Positions 1 through 10,785 are shown, numbered from the stretch's first letter. The stretch is 64,000 bases of DNA from Streptomyces cyanogenus (GCF_017526105.1 NZ_CP071839.1:1426001-1490000); one strand, 5' to 3'. Made by a program: numbers and translations. Notes: generated from the sequence alone by a model not told the origin.

Positions 1-456
1 GCGCTCAGCCCGCCGGACACCGGCTCCTGGGGGCCGGCCCAGCGCCGCCTGGGTGCCGACGAGATCGCGCTGCAGTGGGCCGCCTGGCGGGAGCAGATCA
101 ACGACGCCGACTTCCCCGCGCCGGATGAGCAGCCGAAGGCCGCGGAGCCCGCCGCGCCGGAGGGCGAGGAGGGTGCTTCGTCCGGCGGCCACCCCGGCGT
201 CCGCCGGGTGCTCGCGGAGGCCCGCGGCTATGTCGACTCCCCGCCGCCGCTCGGCCGGGTGCGCTCGTCGTTCGCCCCGGGGGAGGCCCGGACCCTGCGC
301 GCGGACGGCCCCGGCTGGTCGATCGTGGCCCGCACCGACGACATCGCGTTCGTCCTGCTCGACGAGGAGCCCGGCGAGGTCCTGCCGGTGGGCCGCGGCC
401 CGGAGCTGCCGGGACTGCTGGAGGCGCTCGACAAGATGGCCGTACGGCCTCTGTGA
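1..456 (+). CDS. C-terminal part of an unrecognised protein
   Basis: Base 1 is the first position of a codon and the frame stays open for 151 residues to a TGA at 454, so the start lies before the window. The first ~35 residues contain tryptophan-rich sequence (QWAAWREQI), followed by an acidic, alanine/proline-rich linker (about residues 38-62) and a compact hydrophobic C-terminal half with alternating strands (WSIVARTDDIAFVLLDEEPG). No family was recognised. Strong G/C third-position bias supports real coding. It could be a Streptomyces-specific hypothetical protein; no function is proposed. Confidence 0.6.
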   Translation, partial: ALSPPDTGSWGPAQRRLGADEIALQWAAWREQINDADFPAPDEQPKAAEPAAPEGEEGASSGGHPGVRRVLAEARGYVDSPPPLGRVRSSFAPGEARTLRADGPGWSIVARTDDIAFVLLDEEPGEVLPVGRGPELPGLLEALDKMAVRPL

Positions 457-586
457 GCTTGGACGGCCGTACGAGGCCAGCCGTGCCGCTCCACGAGCCG
501 CGCCGCGGGTGGCGGCGCGGCCACCGACGGCTCGGCCGGCCCGCGTGGGTGCCTCGGGGACCGGTCCCCCGCCGTGCGCCGGCGCC

Positions 587-769
587 TCAGCGGCCGAGCT
601 CCTTGCGGGTGACCCGACGCACCCTGCGGCGCTGCGAGGGATCCAGGGCGAGGTACGCGACCACCGGGACTCCCACGACGATCAGGAACGCCACCCACCA
701 GGGCAGCCATATCAGCAGGATCAGCCCGACCGCCACGCCGCCTGCGGCGATCTTCGCGTTCATCGACAT
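587..769 (-). CDS. Small two-segment membrane protein
   Basis: The product is 60 residues: a short N-terminus, one long or two closely packed hydrophobic segments (about residues 7-45, including GLILLIWLPWWVAFLIVVG) and a strongly basic C-terminal tail (RRRVRRVTRK). I chose the ATG at 769 because AAGGAGG ends 8 bases before it; an upstream in-frame GTG would place that ribosome site inside the gene. Membrane location is inferred from hydrophobicity. The family is not named; similar short proteins are common in Streptomyces. It is divergent from the helicase gene that follows. Confidence 0.6.
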   Translation of the reverse strand: MSMNAKIAAGGVAVGLILLIWLPWWVAFLIVVGVPVVAYLALDPSQRRRVRRVTRKELGR

Positions 770-925
770 GAGTGTCGCCTCCTTCGCGGCCACTGCCGCT
801 CTCTGATCTGAGAACGGCCTCCCGCTCCCCGCGGTTCCGCACGCTGCCCCTGAGACATCCCCGAGACCCAGCCCCTAGGTGCCTCTCCTCGCGGTACCGG
901 GCTGCGGCTCGCCCCCGGGACTCGA

Positions 926-972
926 CAGCACGGGTGGAAATCGTGCTGTACCCTCGGCGACTCCAGCCGAGT
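926..972. promoter_or_regulatory. Two short hairpins upstream of the SNF2 gene
   Basis: The gap between the divergent small membrane gene and the helicase gene holds two inverted repeats: CAGCACG (926-932) with CGTGCTG (942-948), and CTCGGC with GCCGAG around 954-972. They lie 30-75 bases before the GTG start at 1001. They could be an operator or leader structure; no known consensus was recognised. Confidence 0.3.
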
Positions 973-1000
973 AGTCAAATTTGAGGAGTGCGGCAGAGCT

Positions 1001-3871
1001 GTGCAGACGATTCCCTCGGCACCACCCTCCGACCTGTCCGAACTCGCCGGGTGCGGCGTGGTCTTCCTGCCGTCCGACCCGGCGCGGGCGGGCCGGATCG
1101 GGTTCTGGCGACCGGACGGTGGGACCCCGCCCACGTGCGCGCAGAGTTCCCTGACCGATCTGGAGCTGGCGAAGCCCGCGGCCGACGGCCGGGTCGAACG
1201 CGTCCCGGTGCCCGTCCTCCTGCTGCCGGTCAGCGGTGCGCTCGCGGTGCTCACGCGCGCGCGGGCGCTGCCGCGGGAACACCGGGCCGCGGCCTTCTGG
1301 CGCACCGCGTACGAACTCGCGCTGGGTTTCCTGGCGCGCGGCCGGCTCCTGCCGGGCCTGTCCCCCGGAGGCCACGACACCTGGCGCGTGGGTCCGCTGT
1401 CCGCACCCGATGCGGAGCTGGTCCGGCAACTCGCCGCCGCCATGCCCCCGGAGGCTCGTGCCGTGCCGCTCCCGGGCGACGGGCCGCCGCTGTTGCCCGA
1501 ACCGGAGCCGCTGCTGCGCGCCTTCCTGGACGCGGTCGCCGACGTACTCCCGCGCTCCCCCGCCGCCCCGCTGGTGACCGGTGGCCCCGCGTACGCGGCA
1601 CCCGAGCCCCAGCATCTGCCCGCACTGCGTGCCTGGGCCGACGACATCGCCGCCGGCCATGACGCGGGAGTGCGGCTGTCGCTCCGCGTGGAGGCGTCCG
1701 GCCTCGACGACGTGCTGCCCCGGGACGACGCTCAGGTCCGCTTCCGCGCTGTGCTCCAGGTGCACGGTCGGAGCGGATCGGACGACGTCATGGATGCCGC
1801 CGGTCTGTGGACCGGTGCGGACACCGGGCGCTTGGCGTCCGCTCCACGCGCGCGTGCGGACGCCCTGCTGGCCCTGCGGCGCGCCGCCCGGGCCTGGCCC
1901 CCGCTGGCCCCCCTGCTCTCCGCCGCCGTTCCCGACGCGGTGGACCTCGCCGACGAGGAGATCGCCGAGCTGCTGGGCGAGGGTGCGCGGGCGCTGACCG
2001 CCGTGGGGGTCGAGGTGCACTGGCCGAAGCACCTGGCGCGCGGCCTCACCGCGCACGCGGCCATCGGCCCGCCGGACGACGGCACCGGCTCGCCCGGAGC
2101 GGCCTCGGCCCCGCCGTCGTTCCCGTCCGCGGACACGAAGGTCACGTTCCGCTGGTGGTTCGACCTGGACGGGCGGGAGTTGTCCCGGGAGGACCTCGAC
2201 CGGCTCGCGGGGGCCAAGCGCCCGCTGGTGCGGCTGCGTGACGGGTGGGTCCTGGTCGATCCGCGCGAGGCGGAACGTGCGCGGACCGCGCCGGACCGTT
2301 CCCTCACTCCCGTCGAGGCGCTGGCCGCGGCGCTGACGGGTGCGGCCGAGGTCGACGGCCGGCCGGTCGACGTACGCCCCACAGGATGGCTGGCGGGGCT
2401 GCGGGAGCGGCTCACGGCCAACGAGCCGGACACCGGCGCCGTACAGCCGCCGGGCCTGGCCGCGACCCTGCGGGACTACCAGCTGCGCGGCCTCGACTGG
2501 CTGGCCCGCACGACCTCCCTCGGTCTGGGCTGCTGCCTGGCCGACGACATGGGGCTCGGCAAGACGATCACGCTGATCGCGCTGCACCTGCACCGGGGGA
2601 CGGCCCCCTCGACGGCCGGGCCCACGCTCGTCGTCTGCCCGGCCTCGCTGCTCGGCAACTGGCAGCGTGAGGTCGAGCGCTTCGCCCCCGGCGTCCCGGT
2701 GCGCCGGTTCCACGGCCCCGGGCGCGACCTGGGGGCTCCGGCGGACGGGGAGTTCGTCCTGACGACCTACGGGACGATGCGCCTGGACGCGGCACGGCTC
2801 GCCGGGGTGCCCTGGGGAATGGTCGTGGCCGACGAGGCCCAGCACGTGAAGAACCCTTACTCCGCGACCGCGCGGGCGCTGCGCACGATCACCGCACGCG
2901 CGCGCGTGGCGCTCACGGGCACCCCGGTGGAGAACAACCTCACGGAGCTGTGGGCAATCCTCGACTGGACGGCACCCGGCCTGCTCGGCGGTCTCGGCGG
3001 CTTCCGCGCGCGGTACGCGCAGCCCGTCGAGGGCGGCGGCGACCCCGCCGCCGCGCAACGGCTCGCCCGGCTCGTCGGGCCGTTCCTGCTGCGGCGGCGC
3101 AAGTCCGATCCGGGCATCGCCCCCGAGCTTCCGCCGAAGACCGAGACGGATCACCCGGTGGCCCTCACTGCCGAACAGGCAGGGCTTTACGAGGCGTTGG
3201 TGCGCGAGACCCTGGCTCGTGTCGCGACCGCGGACGACATGGCCCGCCGGGGCCTGATCGTGCGGCTACTCACCGGCCTGAAGCAGATCTGCAACCATCC
3301 GGCGCAGTTCCTGAAGGAGGAGGATCCGCGGCTCGCGGGCCGCTCGGGGAAGCTGGAGTTGCTGGACGAACTGCTCGGCACCATCCTGGCGGAGGGGTCG
3401 GGCGTGCTGGTCTTCACCCAGTACGTGCGCATGGCCCGGTTGCTCGAACGGCATCTGACGGCCCGCGGGGTGCCCTCGCTGCTGCTGCACGGAGGGACGC
3501 CGGTCGCCCTGCGCGAGACTCTGGTCCGGCGCTTCCAGGCGGGCGAGGCGCCGGTGTTCCTGCTGTCGCTCAAAGCCGCCGGAACCGGACTGAACCTCAC
3601 CCGGGCCGAGCATGTCGTGCACTACGACCGCTGGTGGAATCCGGCGGTGGAGGCACAGGCCACCGACCGCGCGTACCGCATCGGGCAGACCCGCCCGGTG
3701 CAGGTGCACCGGCTGATCGCCGAGGGGACCCTGGAGGACCGTATCGCGGAGATGCTGGGCCGCAAGCGGCAGCTGGCCGAGGCCGTGCTCGGCACCGGCG
3801 AGGCGGCCCTGACGGAACTGTCGGACGAGGAACTGGCCGCACTGGTGGAACTGCGCGGGGAGGCGCGATGA
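1001..3871 (+). CDS. SNF2-family DEAD/DEAH-like helicase
   Basis: A 956-residue Swi2/Snf2-type ATPase expected to translocate on double-stranded DNA. The N-terminal ~450 residues look like the bacterial SNF2-associated region (RWWFDLDGRELSREDLDRL). The ATPase core shows Walker A DMGLGKT near residues 516-522, the DEAQ box at 611-614 and the GTPVENNLTELW motif. The C-terminal lobe has the typical HYDRWWNPAVEAQATDRAYRIGQ stretch around 873-895 with the arginine finger. GTG at 1001 is the probable start, with GAGGAG about 12 bases upstream, a slightly long spacing. The stop overlaps the ATG of the SWIM-domain gene (ATGA), so the two are probably translated together. The cellular role of such bacterial pairs is not established. 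Confidence 0.93.
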   Translation: MQTIPSAPPSDLSELAGCGVVFLPSDPARAGRIGFWRPDGGTPPTCAQSSLTDLELAKPAADGRVERVPVPVLLLPVSGALAVLTRARALPREHRAAAFWRTAYELALGFLARGRLLPGLSPGGHDTWRVGPLSAPDAELVRQLAAAMPPEARAVPLPGDGPPLLPEPEPLLRAFLDAVADVLPRSPAAPLVTGGPAYAAPEPQHLPALRAWADDIAAGHDAGVRLSLRVEASGLDDVLPRDDAQVRFRAVLQVHGRSGSDDVMDAAGLWTGADTGRLASAPRARADALLALRRAARAWPPLAPLLSAAVPDAVDLADEEIAELLGEGARALTAVGVEVHWPKHLARGLTAHAAIGPPDDGTGSPGAASAPPSFPSADTKVTFRWWFDLDGRELSREDLDRLAGAKRPLVRLRDGWVLVDPREAERARTAPDRSLTPVEALAAALTGAAEVDGRPVDVRPTGWLAGLRERLTANEPDTGAVQPPGLAATLRDYQLRGLDWLARTTSLGLGCCLADDMGLGKTITLIALHLHRGTAPSTAGPTLVVCPASLLGNWQREVERFAPGVPVRRFHGPGRDLGAPADGEFVLTTYGTMRLDAARLAGVPWGMVVADEAQHVKNPYSATARALRTITARARVALTGTPVENNLTELWAILDWTAPGLLGGLGGFRARYAQPVEGGGDPAAAQRLARLVGPFLLRRRKSDPGIAPELPPKTETDHPVALTAEQAGLYEALVRETLARVATADDMARRGLIVRLLTGLKQICNHPAQFLKEEDPRLAGRSGKLELLDELLGTILAEGSGVLVFTQYVRMARLLERHLTARGVPSLLLHGGTPVALRETLVRRFQAGEAPVFLLSLKAAGTGLNLTRAEHVVHYDRWWNPAVEAQATDRAYRIGQTRPVQVHRLIAEGTLEDRIAEMLGRKRQLAEAVLGTGEAALTELSDEELAALVELRGEAR

Positions 3872-5145
3872 ACCGCTGCGAGGACGAGCACGGGCGGGAC
3901 GCCGGGCGCACGTTCGCCGCACTGCCGCCCGCGCGCGGGCGTGGTTTCGCCCGGAGCTGGTGGGGGCGCGCCTGGCTGCAGGCCCTGGAGGACGCGGCAC
4001 TGGAAACGGCGGCGGTCAAGGCGGGACGCCGGCTCGCGCGCGCGGGCGGCGTGGGCGCGGTGACCGTGCGGCCGGGCCGGGTCACGGCCGTCGTACGTGA
4101 CCCCGGTGGAGGGGCCCACCGGGCCGATGTCCTGCTGCCTGAGCTGTCCGACGAGGAGTGGGGGCGGTTCGAGGATCTCGCTGCTGAGCAGGCCGGGCAC
4201 ATGGCCGCGCTGCTCGACCGGGAACTGCCGCCCCATCTGATCGAGGACGCGGCGGTGGCGGGGATCGACCTCCTGCCGGGCCTCGGTGATCTGGAACCGG
4301 AGTGCGACTGCGACGCCTGGGACCATTGCGGACACACGGCCGCGCTGTGCCACCAGGTGGCGCGGCTGCTGGACGAGGATCCGCTTCTGCTGCTGCTGGT
4401 GCGTGGACGGGGGAAGGACGCCTTCCTGGCCGAACTGCACGTCCGCGGCACCACGGAGCGGTCCGGGGCCACACCGGCGGCCGCGGGCGTGGACGCGGCC
4501 GAGGCGTGGGCGGCTGCCGACGTCCTGCCGCCGCTGCCGGCACTGCCCGGGCTCCCGGAGGGCATCGGCACACCGCCGTCCCTCACCGCCGAGGCCGCGG
4601 CGGCGCCCGGGATCGACCCCGCGGCACTGGAGCACCTGGCCGGCCGAACCGCCGTGGAGGCCTACAGGCTGCTGGCGGCGGCCCGGTGCGGTGACACACA
4701 GGCCGGCACCGACCTCACGGCCGCCCAGGACGCCGTACGGCTGGCCTGTGGACCGGCGCCCGCCGCCGTCGCCGAGCGGCTCGCCACGGGGTCGGGGCGG
4801 GACCGTGCCGGGCTGGCGGCGGCCGTCCGCGCCTGGCGGCTGGGGGGCGCGGCGGCGCTGACCGTGCTCGACGAGGAACGGGAGGTGGAGGGCGTGACGC
4901 TCGCACGCGCGCGTGCCGCCCTGGTTGCGGCCTGGGAGGCGGACGAGCGGCCGGAGTTCCAGCGGAGCGGCAACCGGTGGACCGTCCACGGCGGAGGCGT
5001 TCAGCTGCGGCTCGGGCGCGAGGGCCTCTGGTGGCCGTACCGCGACGAGGGCGGCCGCTGGATACCGGCGGGCGGGGCGGACTCCGACCCCGCCACGGCA
5101 CTGGCCTCGGCACGGCCCGGCGCAGATGGACCGGAAGGCCTGTGA
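3868..5145 (+). CDS. SWIM zinc-finger protein
   Basis: 425 residues, starting at the ATG that overlaps the helicase stop. A SWIM-type zinc site (CxC...CxH) is visible as C146, C148, C154 and H156 in the stretch CDCDAWDHCGH. The N-terminus contains the FARSWWGRAWLQALE motif seen in actinobacterial SWIM proteins, and the remainder is alanine-rich and helical. SWIM domains bind DNA or proteins. The ATGA overlap with the SNF2 gene strongly implies a functional pair, perhaps a chromatin-remodelling or repair-like complex, but this is inference. A much longer frame exists upstream in the same reading frame but lies wholly inside the helicase gene. Confidence 0.88.
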   Translation: MNRCEDEHGRDAGRTFAALPPARGRGFARSWWGRAWLQALEDAALETAAVKAGRRLARAGGVGAVTVRPGRVTAVVRDPGGGAHRADVLLPELSDEEWGRFEDLAAEQAGHMAALLDRELPPHLIEDAAVAGIDLLPGLGDLEPECDCDAWDHCGHTAALCHQVARLLDEDPLLLLLVRGRGKDAFLAELHVRGTTERSGATPAAAGVDAAEAWAAADVLPPLPALPGLPEGIGTPPSLTAEAAAAPGIDPAALEHLAGRTAVEAYRLLAAARCGDTQAGTDLTAAQDAVRLACGPAPAAVAERLATGSGRDRAGLAAAVRAWRLGGAAALTVLDEEREVEGVTLARARAALVAAWEADERPEFQRSGNRWTVHGGGVQLRLGREGLWWPYRDEGGRWIPAGGADSDPATALASARPGADGPEGL

Positions 5146-5275
5146 CATGCGGTCGGCACGGGACCGGCATGATCCGACGAGCCGCGGTCGCCGGCCGTTC
5201 ACCCAGCGGTCGGCGGGCGTTCCTCCGGAGGCCCAAGGGTGGCCGCAGCCAATGACCTTGTCTCCAGGAGGCCTG

Positions 5276-6616
5276 ATGTCCCCGCATGCCGCCGGCCGGC
5301 ACCGCGTCCACCGTTTCGTCGCCACGGGCCTGCCGCTGACCCTGGCCGCCGTCCTCGTGGCCGCGGGGACGGCCACGGCGGCGCCGTCCGGGGACGCCCG
5401 CGTCGTCCGCACGGCGACCCTCGGCGAGATCCCGCTCGGCACGTTCAGCAACGGGCTGCTGCCGGGCAGTGTGGCCGACGACCACGGGGTGAAGCTGGGT
5501 GGCATCGGCAGCGACATGTACCCGGCGGGCCGCAAGGACGAGTACTGGACGGTGACCGACCGCGGCCCCAACGGTCAGGTCAAGATCGACGGCAAGAAGC
5601 GGCGCACCTTCCCGGTGCCCGGATTCGACCCGGCGATCGTGAGGATCCGGGTCTCCGGGGACAGGGTCGAGGTCGTCGACGCGATCCCGCTGACCACCTC
5701 CTCCGGGAAGGCCGTCACCGGGCTGCCGAACCAGAAGGGCCGGGACGAGGCGCCGTACACCTACGACGCGAGGACGCCGCTCTCCTACGACCCGGACGGC
5801 CTGGACACCGAGGGCATCGTCCGGGCCGGGGACGGCAGCTTCTGGCTCGTGGACGAGTACGGGCCGTCCCTGGTGCACGTATCCGCGCGCGGGAGGGTCC
5901 TCGCGCGCTATGTCCCCAAGGGGCTCGGTACGACCGGCACGGACTACCCGGTGGTGGAGGCGCTGCCGTCGGTCCTGCTGCACCGGAAGACCAACCGCGG
6001 GTTCGAGGGACTGGCGCAGCTTCCCGGCGGTGACCTGGTGATGGCTCTGCAGAGCCCGCTCTCGCTGCCGGACGCGGACGCCGGGGACGCCTCGCGCACC
6101 ACGCGGCTGCTGCGCTTCTCGCCGCGCGAGAAGGCCGTCACGGCCGAGTACGCCTACCGTTTCGACCCGGTCGGCGTGGTGGACCCGGGCGAGGACGACC
6201 CTTCCGCGCTGAAGATCTCGTCGGTGGTGGCGGCCGGCCGCGACCGGCTGCTGGTCGAGGAGCGCACGGACAAGACGGCCCGGCTGCAGCTGGTCAGGCT
6301 GCGGAACACCTCCGACATCCTCGGCGGCCCCTGGGACGACGACACCACGTCGCCGTCGCTGGAGCAGCTGGACGACCCCGCGACCGCGGGTGTGCCGGTG
6401 CTGTCCAAGCAGCTCGTCGTGGACCTGGGCAAGGTCGCCGGGGTGCCCGGGAAGATCGAGGGCATCGCGCGCGTGGATCGCGACACGCTCGCGCTCGTCA
6501 ACGACAACGACTTCGGGATGACCGACGGGGCGGGCGCGTTCGACGCCGAGGGCCGACTGGTCGACAGCGGGGTCAGGACGACGGTGACGTACGTGCGGCT
6601 GCCCGAGAAGCGGTGA
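5276..6616 (+). CDS. Secreted esterase-like phytase-fold protein
   Basis: 446 residues. The N-terminus is a Sec-type signal (basic start, hydrophobic GLPLTLAAVLVAAGTATAA, cleavage near AAP), so the protein is probably exported. The mature part has beta-propeller character and matches the family annotated as esterase-like activity of phytase: GGIGSDMYP, DGLDTEGIVR, FWLVDEYGPSLVHV, NRGFEGLAQLPGG and ALVNDNDFGM. Members are thought to act on phosphate or carbohydrate esters outside the cell; the substrate is unknown. AGGAGG stands 4 bases before the chosen ATG at 5276; an in-frame ATG at 5252 lacks a ribosome site. Confidence 0.8.
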   Translation: MSPHAAGRHRVHRFVATGLPLTLAAVLVAAGTATAAPSGDARVVRTATLGEIPLGTFSNGLLPGSVADDHGVKLGGIGSDMYPAGRKDEYWTVTDRGPNGQVKIDGKKRRTFPVPGFDPAIVRIRVSGDRVEVVDAIPLTTSSGKAVTGLPNQKGRDEAPYTYDARTPLSYDPDGLDTEGIVRAGDGSFWLVDEYGPSLVHVSARGRVLARYVPKGLGTTGTDYPVVEALPSVLLHRKTNRGFEGLAQLPGGDLVMALQSPLSLPDADAGDASRTTRLLRFSPREKAVTAEYAYRFDPVGVVDPGEDDPSALKISSVVAAGRDRLLVEERTDKTARLQLVRLRNTSDILGGPWDDDTTSPSLEQLDDPATAGVPVLSKQLVVDLGKVAGVPGKIEGIARVDRDTLALVNDNDFGMTDGAGAFDAEGRLVDSGVRTTVTYVRLPEKR

Positions 6617-6636
6617 CACCGGCCTCGGGGCCGGGC

Positions 6637-6671
6637 GGGCCGGGGTGAGCCGCTGCCGCTCACCCCGGCCC
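6637..6671. terminator. Bidirectional hairpin terminator
   Basis: GGGCCGGGGTGAGC (6637-6650) pairs perfectly with GCTCACCCCGGCCC (6658-6671) around a 7-base loop. It sits between the convergent ends of the esterase-like gene and xylA and can serve both. Confidence 0.8.
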
Positions 6672-6679
6672 TTCTCCGT

Positions 6680-8000
<1,321 letters not shown>

Positions 8001-9446
8001 ATGTCAGCAGTCGAGGGTCCGCTCGTCGTCGGGGTGGACACGTCCACCCAGTCCACGAAGGCACTGGTGGTCGACGCGGCCACCGGTCAGGTGGTGGCGA
8101 GCGGCCAGGCCCCGCACACCGTGACCGCCGGGGCGGGCCGGGAGAGCGATCCGCGTCAGTGGTGGGACGCGCTGTGCGCGGCGCTGCGCCAGTGCGGTGA
8201 CGCGGCGCACGAGGCGGCGGCGGTGTCGATCGGCGGCCAGCAGCACGGCCTGGTCACCCTGGACGAGCACGGCGAGCCGGTACGCCCGGCGCTGCTGTGG
8301 AACGACGTCCGCTCGGCACCGCAGGCCCGCCGGCTGGTGGAGGAACTGGGCGGGGCGAAGGCCTGGGCGGAGCGCACGGGCAGCGTCCCCGGCGCGTCGT
8401 TCACGGTCACCAAGTGGGCGTGGCTCGCCGAGCACGAGCCGGAGGCGGTCCGCGCGACCCGGGCGGTACGGCTCCCCCACGACTACCTCACCGAGCGCCT
8501 GACCGGGCAGGGCACGACCGACCGCGGCGACGCCTCGGGCACCGGCTGGTGGGCGTCCGGGACGGAGGCGTACGACGAGGAGACCCTGGCCCACATCGGA
8601 CTCGACCCGGCGCTGCTGCCCCGGGTGGTCCGCCCCGGCGAGGTGGCCGGCACCGTGCGCGACAGCCACGACCTGCCGTTCTCCAAGGGCACCCTGGTGG
8701 CCCCGGGGACCGGCGACAACGCGGCGGCGGCGCTGGGCCTCGGCCTGAGGCCCGGCACCCCGGTGCTGAGCCTCGGCACCTCCGGCACGGTGTACGCCGT
8801 CTCCCGGCGCCGCCCCACCGACCCCACCGGCACGGTGGCGGGCTTCGCCGACGCGCGCGGGGGCTGGCTGCCGCTGGCCTGCACCCTGAACTGCACCCTC
8901 GCGGTGGACCGCGTCGCGGCCCTGCTGAACCTGGACCGGGAGGCCGTGGAACCCGGCGGCTCGGTGACGCTGCTGCCGTACCTGGACGGCGAGCGCACCC
9001 CGAATCTTCCGCACGCCTCCGGACTGCTGCACGGACTGCGCCACGACACCACGCCGGGTCAGCTGCTCCAGGCCGCATACGACGGCGCGGTGCACGCACT
9101 GCTCGGGGCGCTCGACCTGGTCCTCGACGAGGACGCGGACCGCAGCACCCCGCTGCTCCTGATCGGCGGCGGGGCCCGGGGTACGGCCTGGCAGCAGACG
9201 GTGCGCCGGCTCTCCGGGCGGCCCGTCCAGGTGCCCGAGGCCGGGGAACTGGTAGCTCTGGGCGCGGCGGCGCAGGCGGCCGGCCTGCTGACCGGCGAGG
9301 ATCCCGCGGCGGTGGCCCGCCGCTGGAACACGGCCGCGGGCCCGGTCCTGGAGGCCGTGGAGCGAGACGGGTCGACGCTGGAACGGATCACCGGGGTACT
9401 CTCCGACGCGGCCCCGCTGCTGGAGCGGGAGACACACACCCCGTGA
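8001..9446 (+). CDS. xylB: Xylulokinase
   Basis: Phosphorylates D-xylulose to xylulose 5-phosphate, feeding the pentose phosphate route. The 481-residue product is of FGGY kinase type: LVVGVDTSTQSTKALVVD at the N-terminus (phosphate-binding DxSTxS), SIGGQQHGLV, LLWNDVRS, the TGDNAAAALGLG motif, and SLGTSGTVYAVS plus LIGGGARGTAW in the second actin-like lobe. The ATG at 8001 follows GAAGAGGAG by about 8 bases; an upstream in-frame ATG at 7929 has no ribosome site and would add a non-conserved extension over the direct repeats. The downstream ROK regulator is read in the same direction about 50 bases later. Confidence 0.95.
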   Translation: MSAVEGPLVVGVDTSTQSTKALVVDAATGQVVASGQAPHTVTAGAGRESDPRQWWDALCAALRQCGDAAHEAAAVSIGGQQHGLVTLDEHGEPVRPALLWNDVRSAPQARRLVEELGGAKAWAERTGSVPGASFTVTKWAWLAEHEPEAVRATRAVRLPHDYLTERLTGQGTTDRGDASGTGWWASGTEAYDEETLAHIGLDPALLPRVVRPGEVAGTVRDSHDLPFSKGTLVAPGTGDNAAAALGLGLRPGTPVLSLGTSGTVYAVSRRRPTDPTGTVAGFADARGGWLPLACTLNCTLAVDRVAALLNLDREAVEPGGSVTLLPYLDGERTPNLPHASGLLHGLRHDTTPGQLLQAAYDGAVHALLGALDLVLDEDADRSTPLLLIGGGARGTAWQQTVRRLSGRPVQVPEAGELVALGAAAQAAGLLTGEDPAAVARRWNTAAGPVLEAVERDGSTLERITGVLSDAAPLLERETHTP

Positions 9447-9497
9447 CCGAGCCGCCCGCCCGCCGCCGGGCGGCAGACACCGAGGATTGACGGAGGC

Positions 9498-10706
9498 ATG
9501 ACCGCACCGCTGCACGAGGCGCGCCCACCGGGCGCCGGGCGCCCCCTGCCGGACACCCAGCAGGGCATGCGCCGGCGCAACCTCGCCCGGGTGATGCACG
9601 CAGTCAGTGCCGAGGGCTCACTGTCCCGGGCGGCGGTCGCCTCCCGGATCGGGCTGACCCGGGCCGCGGTGTCGACGCTGGTGGACGAGCTGATCCGCTG
9701 GGGCCTGCTGGAGGAACTGGGCCCCGAACGGCCGGGCCGGGTCGGCCGGCCCGGGTCCGCGCTGGCGGTGAGCGGCCGGGGTCCGGCCGGGATCGGGGCG
9801 GAGATCGGCGTCGACCATCTCGCGGTGTGCGCGGTCGACCTGCGCGGCGAGGTCCGTGCCCGGGCGGTACGGCACGGCGCCAACCGGGGCCGGGCCGCCG
9901 AGCCTGTGATCGCGGAGCTGACGGCGCTCATCCGCCGGGTCGTCGCGGAGGCGGAACGGGCGCAACTCTGGCCCGCCGGGCTCGCGGTCGCCGTGCCAGG
10001 GCTCGTGGCCCGGGACGGACGGACGGTGGTACGGGCCCCGAACCTCGACTGGCACGACACCGACCTCGGCCGGCTGCTCCCCGACGACTGGCCGCTGACC
10101 GTGGACAACGAGGCCAACTTCGGCGCCCTGGCGGAGCTGTGGCTCGGGGCCGGCACCCCCGGTGACTTCCTGCACGTGTCGGCCGAGATCGGCATCGGTG
10201 CCGCGGTCGTCGTCGACGGCCGGCTGCTGCGCGGGACCCGGGGATTCGCGGGCGAACTGGGCCATGTACCGGTACGGCCGGACGGGCCCACCTGCCCCTG
10301 CGGCGGCCGGGGCTGCCTGGAGCAGTACGCGGGCGAGGAGGCGGTCGTGCGCGCGGCCGGGCTGGAGCCGCACGAGGACCTGGTGGGCCTGCTCGCGGAG
10401 CGCGCCGTGGCGGGCGACGAGGCCGTGCGGGCGGCCCTGCGGGACGCCGGTACGGCCCTCGGCATCGCCCTGACCGGAGCGGTGAACCTGCTCGACCCGG
10501 AGACGGTGGTCCTGGGCGGCGCCCTGGCCGGCCTCTCCCCCTGGCTGCTGCCGTCCCTGGAGACGGAGCTGACGGGCCGTACGGCAGGCCCGGCCTGCCC
10601 GGTGACGGTGTCCCCGCTGGGACCCCAGGGCCCGCTGCTGGGCGCCGCGCACTCGGTCGTCCGGGCGGTACTGGACGATCCTGCCGTGGTGGCGGAGCGC
10701 GCCTGA
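9498..10706 (+). CDS. ROK-family transcriptional regulator (xylose)
   Basis: 402 residues. An N-terminal winged helix (about 27-75, with SLSRAAVASRIGLTRAAVSTLVDELIR) is followed by an actin-like sugar-kinase fold. The ROK signature (LHVSAEIGIGAAVVVDG...GELGH) and the zinc motif CPCGGRGCLEQ follow at about residues 220-275. Proteins of this layout are XylR/NagC-type repressors released by a sugar. Position just after xylB makes control of xylA/xylB the likely job. GGAGG lies four bases before the ATG. The effector (xylose or a derivative) is inferred from context. Confidence 0.88.
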   Translation: MTAPLHEARPPGAGRPLPDTQQGMRRRNLARVMHAVSAEGSLSRAAVASRIGLTRAAVSTLVDELIRWGLLEELGPERPGRVGRPGSALAVSGRGPAGIGAEIGVDHLAVCAVDLRGEVRARAVRHGANRGRAAEPVIAELTALIRRVVAEAERAQLWPAGLAVAVPGLVARDGRTVVRAPNLDWHDTDLGRLLPDDWPLTVDNEANFGALAELWLGAGTPGDFLHVSAEIGIGAAVVVDGRLLRGTRGFAGELGHVPVRPDGPTCPCGGRGCLEQYAGEEAVVRAAGLEPHEDLVGLLAERAVAGDEAVRAALRDAGTALGIALTGAVNLLDPETVVLGGALAGLSPWLLPSLETELTGRTAGPACPVTVSPLGPQGPLLGAAHSVVRAVLDDPAVVAERA

Positions 10707-10758
10707 CCCGGCTCCCCGGCCCCGTGTGTCCCCAGCCTCGCCCGATCGGGTGATCGAG

Positions 10759-10785
10759 TTGTCCACAAGCCTCGACTTGTCCACG
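10759..10785 (+). repeat. Pair of DnaA-box-like direct repeats
   Basis: TTGTCCACA at 10759-10767 and TTGTCCACG at 10777-10785 lie in the same orientation, 18 bases apart, each preceded by TCGA plus one base. The first equals the Streptomyces DnaA box as remembered. The stretch 10707-10941 holds no gene. Only two boxes are present, so this is not an origin; it may be a DnaA titration or regulatory site, or chance. Confidence 0.4.

Noticed and set aside
10759..10785. Replication origin
   Set aside because: Only two DnaA-like boxes, no AT-rich unwinding region and no replication genes nearby.
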